DNA from: SVTX01 sp045588675
Lineage (GTDB): Bacteria > Bacillota > Clostridia > Oscillospirales > CAG-272
Reading direction: 5' to 3'
NCBI GenBank assembly: GCA_045588675.1
Contig: JAZNER010000019.1
Coordinates: 3,223-67,222, forward strand
Length of the DNA stretch: 64,000 nucleotides
Part shown: positions 52,331 to 59,031 of the stretch, piece by piece
Numbering within the stretch: position 1 is the stretch's first letter
How the letters are laid out: every line of letters begins with the position of its first letter
Made by a program: the position numbers and the translations under genes
The notes under the pieces: generated by a model
Seen by the model: the letters and a program-made list of their open reading frames with translations, nothing else
Database searches by the model: none
What the model was told of the DNA's origin: nothing

Positions 52331-53484
52331 AATCATCTGCAATTTTCACTATATTCAAAAAAGAGCTTGCACGATTTTTTGGCGACAGGCGCACGCTTAT
52401 TGCTATTCTCCTTCCGGGATTTTTGATTTATATCATTTACTCACTTATGGGCGGAGCTTTTGAGGGTGCTTTTGCGCCTGATGATAAATATGTGCCTGTA
52501 ATCTACTCACAAAATACCCCCGAATCCTTTGACGCTTTGTGCATTCAAGCGCAAATCCCGCTCAAAAATTCAACAGATATTGAATATGAAAAGGATATGG
52601 TCAAAAATGAGCAAGCCGACCTGATTATTATCTTCCCTGCCGATTTTGATAAAAAGGTAGCTGAATATTCAATAACACAAGGAATTGCCGCGCCTAATAT
52701 CGAAATATATTACAATGTAACGCAAACAAACTCCTCTATGGCGTATGAAACAGTTACCGCTATTCTTGATATGTATGAATCCTCAATGGCAAACAAGTTT
52801 GACACAACTCAGTATGACTTAGCCAGCCAAGAGGATATGGCGAGTATGATATTCTCAATGATAATGCCTATGCTCCTCGTTATGCTTCTCTTCTCCGGCT
52901 GTATGGCGGTTGCCCCCGAGTCAATTTCGGGCGAAAAGGAAAGAGGAACGATTGCCTCTCTCCTCGTTACACCGGTCAAAAGAGGGCACATTGCAATCGG
53001 CAAAATTTTAGCGCTTTCTATAGTTGCCCTGCTCAGCGGTATTTCAAGTGCGCTTGGTGTAATTTTGTCGCTTCCAAAGCTTATGGGCGGAGCTATTTCG
53101 CTTGACGGAAGTGTTTACAAGCCTTCAGACTATATTATGCTCGGCATTGTAATTCTTTCAACCGTTCTATTGCTGATTACGGTTATTTCAATCATTTCGG
53201 CGTTTGCAAAATCAGTTAAGGAAGCAAGCTCTTATGTAACTCCTCTTATGATTTTGTCAATGATAGTCGGCATTTCGGGAATGCTCGGTGCGACTGCCGA
53301 AAACCCTGTATTCTACATTATTCCGCTTTACAACAGCGTTCAATGTATGATTGGTATTTTCTCGTTTGAGGCAAGCATTGTAAATATGGCTATAACTGTT
53401 GTGGCAAACCTGATTGTGACATCACTCGGCGTATTTATCCTTGCAAAAATGTTCAACAACGAAAAGATTATGTTCAACAAATAA
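52327..53484 (+). CDS. natB: ABC transporter permease (NatB type)
   Basis: Membrane subunit of 385 residues in the ABC-2 fold. The first helix (about 25-45) is followed by a large extracellular domain (about 45-175); five or so further helices are grouped at about 190-385. SISGEKERGTIASLLVTPVKRG is the conserved cytoplasmic loop of NatB-like permeases. ATG 52327 (MKSSAIF) overlaps the natA stop, with GGAGG upstream. Terminator at 53496-53531. Confidence 0.87.
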   Translation: MKSSAIFTIFKKELARFFGDRRTLIAILLPGFLIYIIYSLMGGAFEGAFAPDDKYVPVIYSQNTPESFDALCIQAQIPLKNSTDIEYEKDMVKNEQADLIIIFPADFDKKVAEYSITQGIAAPNIEIYYNVTQTNSSMAYETVTAILDMYESSMANKFDTTQYDLASQEDMASMIFSMIMPMLLVMLLFSGCMAVAPESISGEKERGTIASLLVTPVKRGHIAIGKILALSIVALLSGISSALGVILSLPKLMGGAISLDGSVYKPSDYIMLGIVILSTVLLLITVISIISAFAKSVKEASSYVTPLMILSMIVGISGMLGATAENPVFYIIPLYNSVQCMIGIFSFEASIVNMAITVVANLIVTSLGVFILAKMFNNEKIMFNK

Positions 53485-53495
53485 TACAACACAAA

Positions 53496-53531
53496 ACAAG
53501 TCCCGAAGCGATGCTTCGGGACTTGTTTTTT
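53496..53531. terminator. Bidirectional terminator after natB
   Basis: ACAAGTCCCGAAGC (53496-53509) and its inverse (53513-53526) form a 14-bp stem with a 3-nt loop, followed by a T-run. It also serves the convergent acyltransferase gene. Confidence 0.92.
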
Positions 53532-53533
53532 AT

Positions 53534-54817
53534 TTATTCGGTTTTAACGCTTCTCTTCTCTGCTCTGACAATTTTATAAAGCTCCTCTGCGGCAAGTCTT
53601 GTTTTCGCCACAATATCACTGTCTGTTTTCGGGAAGCAATAATAAAGGATTTCTTTGTTGCCTATACAAATTATATCGCCCATCTTGTACCAATAATAAT
53701 CAGCATAAAGACTATATGATGCAAGGGGCTTTTGACGGTATTCTAGCTCGCCGTCACAGCCTGTGAGCAGAAATCCCTCTCTGTCGTGAATAAGTCTGCC
53801 CTCGCCAATATTATAGATGCAATCAGTATCTACCATAGCGTAAATGTCAACAGGTGTATCAAGCCTATATTCACCCGACAAAATTTCATTCTTAACACAT
53901 TCTCTCTCCCATGCATACCAATCGGGAATGTGCGAAAACTCAGTTTCGCCTTCGATTGCTTGCATAAATCCCTTTTCGTCAAGAAAATACTGCTTTCCAC
54001 AGGCATGGCAGGTCAAGGTAGTTCCTTCTCCCTTTGTTTGTCCTTCGGAAAGGCAGGCTGGGCATTTGTAGAGTACACGGTTAAGCGAATCTGCTCTGAA
54101 ATCCTCATCAATAATTATATTATTTTCTTGTTGCCAAGAGAAATTGTCAAACGAAAACTTTTCCTTGAGTATTGCGTTGATTTCTCTCGGATTTTTCTCT
54201 TTGATTTCCTCAGGAGAGAGCAAATATTCAACAGTTGCGCTGACCTCTACCTTTCTCCTTTGAAGATTATTGTATAATGGGTCGCGTGCAAAGGCTCCGT
54301 ATGTTTTTATGACTACCACAGGCAAATCAAGCATTTTGATACACCTGCCAAGACTTTCGGGCAACGGCGTTGCAGTTCCGTCAAAGCTGTAGCTTGCCTC
54401 GGGATACATCAAAATCGAGGACTTGTATCTCTTCACCGCGTAAAGCATATCGTGAATTAAGGAAACCTCAGAAACGAACTTCTTCGTAGGAATACAGCCA
54501 AGCTGACGCATAAGCCAATTTTTGCCTATAAAGCCGTCAGAGGTACAAACAATATTATATTTTCTCGGGTAAAGAATTTTGGACGCAATTTTAAGGTCAA
54601 TAAAGCTTGAATGATTCATCAAAAACAAGCAAGGCTCGCGCCCCCCGAGCTTTTCCATACCGATTTTTTCATACTTGAATTTTGTTGCAATCAAGTCGGG
54701 TGCAGATGCAACTCGCATAAGAGTTCTGAAAAAAATATTTGGATTTGCAGGGTGCTTTTCTTTCTTCTTGGGCTTTGCTAAAAGGTCTTTATAGCTTACA
54801 CCGTTTTTTACTTTCAT
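53534..54817 (-). CDS. Lysophospholipid acyltransferase (PlsC-like) with a zinc ribbon
   Basis: Of 427 residues. The acyltransferase core carries the HxxxxD motif in FLMNHSSFIDLK (His69, Asp74) and MYPEASYSFDG. This part covers about residues 1-230 and would acylate a lysophospholipid, probably lysophosphatidic acid, at the membrane. About residues 250-285 then contain a zinc ribbon (CPACLSE...CHACGKQ), and a beta-rich C-terminal domain of about 130 residues follows. The fused C-terminal half is unusual. The start is ATG 54817 with AAAGGA upstream; 17 further open codons have no site. Confidence 0.85.
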   Translation of the reverse strand: MKVKNGVSYKDLLAKPKKKEKHPANPNIFFRTLMRVASAPDLIATKFKYEKIGMEKLGGREPCLFLMNHSSFIDLKIASKILYPRKYNIVCTSDGFIGKNWLMRQLGCIPTKKFVSEVSLIHDMLYAVKRYKSSILMYPEASYSFDGTATPLPESLGRCIKMLDLPVVVIKTYGAFARDPLYNNLQRRKVEVSATVEYLLSPEEIKEKNPREINAILKEKFSFDNFSWQQENNIIIDEDFRADSLNRVLYKCPACLSEGQTKGEGTTLTCHACGKQYFLDEKGFMQAIEGETEFSHIPDWYAWERECVKNEILSGEYRLDTPVDIYAMVDTDCIYNIGEGRLIHDREGFLLTGCDGELEYRQKPLASYSLYADYYWYKMGDIICIGNKEILYYCFPKTDSDIVAKTRLAAEELYKIVRAEKRSVKTE

Positions 54818-54968
54818 AAATATCCTTTCTTTAATCACTCTGTGACTGCAAAGTATTAATTTAGTCATATTAAAATAAAAAGCCTACATTATATATTGTC
54901 AAATAATAAGGATTTCTATTCTTTCGTCTTGAAATGTCAAATTTATAAACAAATAATTGTTTTTTCAA

Positions 54969-55703
54969 TTATTTGGTGTTTTTTCTGTATATTTCCCAAG
55001 GCAAGTATGCAACAAGCAGAACGGGAGCCAATATAATCGGTATTCCCCAAAGATGATTGCCAAGTGCTTGCTCAAACAAATAAAGAGGATTTCCCTTATC
55101 TGCGCTCATCAGGAACATATAGTTGGTGTCAAAAATATAATTAAAAATATAAACAGGAATAGCCATTCCTACAAGGAGCAATAAAACCTTGCCTATATAT
55201 TTTACTTGCGGTTTTATTTCGCCTCCGACTGTCAACATAATAGGATACAAGGCAAGCAATATATGCACCGTAAAGGAGTGTATGTGCATAAAGTTGCCAA
55301 GCGGAAGTCTTGTCCAAGACGGAAAGAAAATAGCTAAAAGTGCAGCAGGCACACAAATTGAATACAGAAAGTTATCAAGCGTCTTACTTGGCTTGAAAAC
55401 ATGAATTACAATCAAAAATATGTTTATGCTACAAAGATGCAGAGGCAAATAATTAACCGTATATAAGCCGATTGACAACAGAGTTATTATCTTATACAGC
55501 TCATCAGCAACTATGAGCGCCGCCACTGCAAATCTCCATCTCCTTCTGCCAACCTCTCCACAGGAGCGGTAAAGCATACAGCAGGCTGCGAGCGTCACCG
55601 CAAAAATAAAGAGCCACAAAAAATGCGTAGCATCAAAATGCGAAAATCCTGCCTCTATGCCCTTGTCTTGCATTGAGCCTGAGGTTTCGAAAAAATACTT
55701 CAT
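54969..55703 (-). CDS. TIGR02206 family membrane protein (YwaF-like)
   Basis: A membrane protein of 244 residues with about six helices. The segments YTVNYLPLHLCSINIFLIVIHV and NFMHIHSFTVHILLALYPIML with conserved His and Leu-Pro-Leu-His are the hallmark of TIGR02206/YwaF proteins. Function is unknown. It is the last minus-strand gene before the tRNA array and is monocistronic. Confidence 0.85.
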   Translation of the reverse strand: MKYFFETSGSMQDKGIEAGFSHFDATHFLWLFIFAVTLAACCMLYRSCGEVGRRRWRFAVAALIVADELYKIITLLSIGLYTVNYLPLHLCSINIFLIVIHVFKPSKTLDNFLYSICVPAALLAIFFPSWTRLPLGNFMHIHSFTVHILLALYPIMLTVGGEIKPQVKYIGKVLLLLVGMAIPVYIFNYIFDTNYMFLMSADKGNPLYLFEQALGNHLWGIPIILAPVLLVAYLPWEIYRKNTK

Positions 55704-55977
55704 TAGAACTCCTTTAGAACTCCTATCTCAAAAAGATATTTAAAAACGCTCTCAAAATTATTCTCTATATAATATAATGAGAGCAATAAGACATTTAATC
55801 CTAACAGATTAATTTTATCACAAAACTGCCTTAAAGTCAATTGATTTTTTTCAAATGCTCATTTTATGTTCTTTATATCTGCCCGTTGCAGTTCTATACA
55901 CAAAAAATGCACTTTTTATCAAAAAGTAAAAAGAGTTTTTCGCCCAAAAAATTTTTTTGAAAAATTTAAAAAAGGTA

Positions 55978-56006
55978 TTGACAAATACAAAATTGTGTGA
56001 TATAAT
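55978..56006 (+). promoter_or_regulatory. Consensus promoter of the tRNA array
   Basis: TTGACA (55978-55983), 17-nt spacer, TATAAT (56001-56006), 29 nt upstream of tRNA-Val. The 270-bp stretch upstream to the TIGR02206 gene has no gene. Confidence 0.87.
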
Positions 56007-56035
56007 CTATAAGTCGCGTAAGAAAACGCGCTTTT

Positions 56036-56111
56036 GGAAGCATAGCTCAGTTGGGAGAGCATCTGCCTTACAAGCAGAGGGTCATAGGTTCGAGCCCTAT
56101 TGTTTCCACCA
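56036..56111 (+). tRNA. tRNA-Val (TAC)
   Basis: Acceptor GGAAGCA/TGTTTCC, anticodon loop CTTACAA (TAC), T-loop GTTCGAG, encoded CCA. First gene of a four-tRNA array. Confidence 0.97.
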
Positions 56112-56149
56112 TTAAGTTTAGCTCCCAATAGGGTGATAAACCAAAAGGC

Positions 56150-56230
56150 AATTTGCACGAAGTGCAAATTAGTCTTGAGCCCATTTTGCGTAAGCAAAAT
56201 GAGTGCAATCTGGCGCGGAAGCGACAGATT
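56150..56230 (+). other. Three consecutive hairpins in the tRNA-Val/tRNA-Asp spacer
   Basis: AATTTGCAC-GAA-GTGCAAATT (56150-56170), CATTTTGC-GTAA-GCAAAATG (56182-56201) and AATCTG...CAGATT (56207-56230, with an inner CGC-GGAA-GCG) follow one another. The second and third have GNRA-type loops. The spacer is 121 nt and has no open frame. Confidence 0.6.
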
Positions 56231-56232
56231 AA

Positions 56233-56309
56233 GGCCCGGTAGTTCAGTTGGTTAGAACGCTAGCCTGTCACGCTAGAGGTCAGGGGTTCGAGTCCCGTTC
56301 GGGTCGCCA
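56233..56309 (+). tRNA. tRNA-Asp (GTC)
   Basis: Acceptor GGCCCGG paired with TCGGGTC, anticodon loop CTGTCAC (GTC), T-loop GTTCGAG, discriminator G and CCA encoded. Confidence 0.97.
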
Positions 56310-56335
56310 CTTACTTTTCTTGAAAGAAAAGTAAG
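56310..56335. repeat. 26-bp palindrome after tRNA-Asp
   Basis: CTTACTTTTCTT (56310-56321) and AAGAAAAGTAAG (56324-56335) are exact inverses around GA. No T-run follows it on the plus strand. Confidence 0.7.
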
Positions 56336-56424
56336 AAAAAGAACTTTCAAATATTGGTTTGCGGTATTTGAAAATGTTTATTCATCACACGATGGTGAAA
56401 ATCATATAATTTAATAGCCACTAC

Positions 56425-56500
56425 GCGGATTTAGCTCATTTGGTAGAGCGCGACCTTGCCAAGGTCGAGGTGGCGGGTTCGAGCCCCGTAATCCGCTCCA
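56425..56500 (+). tRNA. tRNA-Gly (GCC)
   Basis: Acceptor GCGGATT/AATCCGC, anticodon loop TTGCCAA (GCC), T-loop GTTCGAG, encoded CCA. Confidence 0.97.
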
Positions 56501-56507
56501 TAAATTT

Positions 56508-56582
56508 GGTGACGTAGCCAAGTGGTAAGGCCCCGGTCTGCAACACCGTTATCCATCGGTTCAAATCCGATCGTCACCTCCA
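56508..56582 (+). tRNA. tRNA-Cys (GCA)
   Basis: Acceptor GGTGACG/CGTCACC, anticodon loop CTGCAAC (GCA), T-arm ATCGG/CCGAT, encoded CCA. Last gene of the array. Confidence 0.97.
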
Positions 56583-56584
56583 AC

Positions 56585-56615
56585 AAAAAAAGCAACCCTG
56601 TTGGGTTGCTTTTTT
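56585..56615 (+). terminator. Terminator of the tRNA array
   Basis: AAAAAAAGCAACCC (56585-56598) pairs with GGGTTGCTTTTTT (56603-56615). A nearly identical core (GCAACCC/GGGTTGC) recurs at 58853-58888. Confidence 0.9.
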
Positions 56616-56629
56616 CGTTGGAGGTAACG

Positions 56630-56757
56630 CTTGGTCACTTGAATTGATACAACTCGCCACAGGCGAGTTAAGGGTCGAAATCCGATTGTCACATCGCCGC
56701 CGCTTGACACCTCATCGTTTTTATGCTATACTAAAACCAAGAAAGGCGGTGGCAGAT
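56630..56757 (+). repeat. Repeated tRNA-remnant/promoter leader, copy A
   Basis: About 128 bp from CTTGGTCACTTGAA to the start codon, nearly the same as 57342-57469. It holds a hairpin ACTCGCC/GGCGAGT, then a TCGAAATCCGATTGTCAC segment resembling the 3' half of tRNA-Cys. The promoter follows: TTGACA (56704-56709), 17 nt, TATACT (56727-56732). GAAAGGCGGTGG lies before the ATG. Confidence 0.8.
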
Positions 56758-57267
56758 ATGGAAAAACAAACCAAAAACATAATCACACGAGAATGGATAG
56801 AAAAAGAACTCTATTTTTATAACACTGCGGACATCCGTTCAACACTTGTTTTGTGCGGCGCATTGTCCATCGTGTTTTTGCCGCTAACTATTATTTCGAT
56901 TTATGGACTCTGTTATGTGATTGAAAATATGTTGCTCCAAATAGTATTATCCGTTATAATTGGAGGGTTTGCAAGCTCTCCGATCTGGATCAATCTTCTA
57001 TCGCTTTGTAGCAGTTTAAATGAAAGAAAACTACTCAAAAATGGAGATTTTGATATTGTTATCCGCGACATACGATATAAAAGTGAAAAAATAGTCTATC
57101 GGTGTCACATAAAGAAGTATTTGTATTTTGATGATTTTAAGGAAAGATTGGTTTCACGCGCGATGTTTGATCTCACTTCACAAGGCGATGAATTTTATTT
57201 AGTTCATTATAAAACGAAAAACTCAATAAAATTGCTTTACTCTGTCAAAATGTATGAATATAAGTGA
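56758..57267 (+). CDS. Small membrane protein, function unknown
   Basis: Of 169 residues with two hydrophobic helices (about 28-52, STLVLCGALSIVFLPLTI; and 60-80, LLQIVLSVIIGGFASSPIWI) and a soluble C-terminal half rich in Tyr and Lys. I do not recognise the family. The start is ATG 56758, taken because it follows the repeated leader with GGCGGTGG. A strong terminator (57292-57333) shows it is monocistronic. It is the first gene behind tRNA-Cys, and its leader is nearly the same as that of the metalloprotease gene. Confidence 0.7.
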   Translation: MEKQTKNIITREWIEKELYFYNTADIRSTLVLCGALSIVFLPLTIISIYGLCYVIENMLLQIVLSVIIGGFASSPIWINLLSLCSSLNERKLLKNGDFDIVIRDIRYKSEKIVYRCHIKKYLYFDDFKERLVSRAMFDLTSQGDEFYLVHYKTKNSIKLLYSVKMYEYK

Positions 57268-57291
57268 TGGCATCTTTTTCGTCAAAGCGTA

Positions 57292-57333
57292 CCAAACAAA
57301 AGAGCACTGCTCTCGCAGTGCTCTTTTGTTTGG
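57292..57333 (+). terminator. Very stable terminator hairpin
   Basis: CCAAACAAAAGAGCACTGC (57292-57310) and its perfect 19-bp inverse (57315-57333) around TCTC. It ends the transcript of the small membrane protein gene. Confidence 0.9.
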
Positions 57334-57341
57334 AGCGGCCG

Positions 57342-57469
57342 CTTGGTCACTTGAAGTGATACAACTCGCCAAAGGCGAGTTAAGGGTTCGAAATCCGATT
57401 GTCACATCGTAACTTCTTGACACCTCACCGTTTTTATGCTATAATAAGGCAAAGAAAGGCGGTGGAACT
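57342..57469 (+). repeat. Repeated tRNA-remnant/promoter leader, copy B
   Basis: It matches copy A closely over 128 bp. The promoter is TTGACA (57417-57422), 17 nt, TATAAT (57440-57445); the spacer is CCTCACCGTTTTTATGC. The hairpin ACTCGCC/GGCGAGT, the TTCGAAATCCGATTGTCAC segment and GAAAGGCGGTGG are also kept. Confidence 0.8.
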
Positions 57470-58420
57470 ATGAAAATGATATCAATAAAGACGGCTGCAC
57501 TTGTTTTGATGTTTTTGTGGATATTATCTTTTGCAATTTGTAACCATTTGGATCTTGTGTCCCAAAAATCAACTTCAAAGTCTCCACACGCCGAAACCGA
57601 GCTAAGTGAGGTATCGGGTACAAATAAATCGGATAAAAATTCTGATGAAACCGAAGAAAAAAATCAAAAAGATCCAGACATTAACAAATATAGAGAAGAT
57701 TATAATTTAGGAACATGCAAAAACCTAAGTGGGAATGTTTCTGTTGTTCTGTTTTATGTTGATGATTTCGAAAGCAGCTGGAAAAAAGAAGAAATAGATA
57801 GGTTTACTCAAAAAGAAGTTGTTCCGGGTTTGGCATTTTTGGAAAAAGCGGCGAAAGCGTACGGGATTGAATTGTCTTTAGATATTAAAGAAACATATTC
57901 ATCTATATATTATGACGGTGAAGTTATTACAAGTATAAAAAACACAGGTCTTGCATCTACCAACATATTGTGGCAGGCCGCGCAGCAAATAAACTATTCC
58001 TCAACCGAAGAAATGATAAATTCATTCAGATCAATTTACGAAACTGAAGAAGTTGTATGCTTTACGATATTCAATAAAAACGGCACATCTTATGCAATTA
58101 ATCCAAAAAGGGATTATGATTACAAATTAGATGAGCACTGTATAATTTTTTCACGCGATTTCGATTCAAAAGGTAAAGATCCCGATGGTTGGCATGCGTC
58201 GGTCATTGCACACGAAACGCTCCATCTTTTCGGCGCCGAAGACTTTTATACAAGTGCATCCCGTAAAATGTTGGCACAGCTCTATTATCCCAACGATATT
58301 ATGTTGTCTTGCGCTTATAATATAAATAAGAATAATATCGGAAAGGCAACGGCGTTTTATATTGGATGGATCGAACAAATGCCTGCCCTTCTCAGTAAAG
58401 AAGGCTGGCAAATAAATTAA
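57470..58420 (+). CDS. Secreted or membrane-anchored zinc metallopeptidase (metzincin-like)
   Basis: Of 316 residues. An N-terminal hydrophobic segment (about 7-25) is a signal or anchor; no good lipobox. A polar linker of about 50 residues follows, rich in Ser, Glu, Lys. The catalytic motif HETLHLFGAED is HExxHxxGxxD (His248, Glu249, His252, Asp258). This is the metzincin-type zinc site seen in snapalysin-like peptidases. YPNDIMLSCAYN, about 30 residues further, could be the Met-turn. No closer family is recognised. Start ATG 57470 follows the repeated leader. Its partner gene begins 13 nt after its stop. Confidence 0.75.
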   Translation: MKMISIKTAALVLMFLWILSFAICNHLDLVSQKSTSKSPHAETELSEVSGTNKSDKNSDETEEKNQKDPDINKYREDYNLGTCKNLSGNVSVVLFYVDDFESSWKKEEIDRFTQKEVVPGLAFLEKAAKAYGIELSLDIKETYSSIYYDGEVITSIKNTGLASTNILWQAAQQINYSSTEEMINSFRSIYETEEVVCFTIFNKNGTSYAINPKRDYDYKLDEHCIIFSRDFDSKGKDPDGWHASVIAHETLHLFGAEDFYTSASRKMLAQLYYPNDIMLSCAYNINKNNIGKATAFYIGWIEQMPALLSKEGWQIN

Positions 58421-58433
58421 TACAAAAAATGGT

Positions 58434-58823
58434 ATGAATATGATCCAAAGTACAAAAGAACTTTACAATAAAATGCTTGAAACTCCCGGCATTTGCGGCA
58501 AATTCGAATTAATTGATAATACTATATTTTGGAATCTTTTCGATGGATACGAGATTCAAATATCTATCGACCCTCCTGATACTTATTTTGGTATTGCAAA
58601 AAAGTTGTTTGGGAAAATTACTGATTCGATTATACATTGGCACCCCAATGAAGAAGATGTTTTTCAAGAAGTTTGTGCCATTGGGTTGAAAGGACATGTT
58701 TTGGTAATTAGAAAAAACTTATTATGTTCCTCAGTAGTTTATATGGGTAAAGAAGGAAATTCACCATATTCCATTAAAAAGAAATTGTCTTGGGGAAAAA
58801 TCTATTATCTTAAAGCAAAATAA
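58434..58823 (+). CDS. Small hypothetical protein, likely co-transcribed with the metallopeptidase
   Basis: A 129-residue soluble protein without signal peptide. The first half is acidic and hydrophobic (GICGKFELIDNTIFWNLFDGYEIQISID), and the second half basic. I do not recognise it. It starts 13 nt after the peptidase stop, so the two are probably co-transcribed. A cytoplasmic inhibitor or immunity-type role is conceivable but unsupported. An in-frame ATG two codons later is an alternative start. A terminator follows at 58853. Confidence 0.6.
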   Translation: MNMIQSTKELYNKMLETPGICGKFELIDNTIFWNLFDGYEIQISIDPPDTYFGIAKKLFGKITDSIIHWHPNEEDVFQEVCAIGLKGHVLVIRKNLLCSSVVYMGKEGNSPYSIKKKLSWGKIYYLKAK

Positions 58824-58852
58824 AGAGGCATCCTTCCTGTCAACTCATACCC

Positions 58853-58888
58853 AAAAAATAAGCAACCCCATTGGGTTGCTTATTTTTT
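58853..58888 (+). terminator. Terminator closing the peptidase unit
   Basis: AAAAAATAAGCAACCC (58853-58868) and its exact 16-bp inverse (58873-58888), followed by T's. The core matches the tRNA-array terminator at 56585. Confidence 0.88.
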
Positions 58889-58951
58889 ATTCAAGCTGTA
58901 GGCTTGGCATATCATCGACGCCAAAAATTTCGGGTGATAGGGCGCACGAGG

Positions 58952-58980
58952 TTGACACCTCGACATTTTTATGCTATAAT
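58952..58980 (+). promoter_or_regulatory. Third copy of the repeated promoter
   Basis: TTGACA (58952-58957), 17-nt spacer CCTCGACATTTTTATGC, TATAAT (58975-58980). It resembles the promoters at 56704 and 57417 but the upstream tRNA-like part is not kept. Confidence 0.78.
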
Positions 58981-59031
58981 CGACTTGGAAATATTTTCTC
59001 AATACAGTTACGTGTCAAGAAAGGATTGCTT

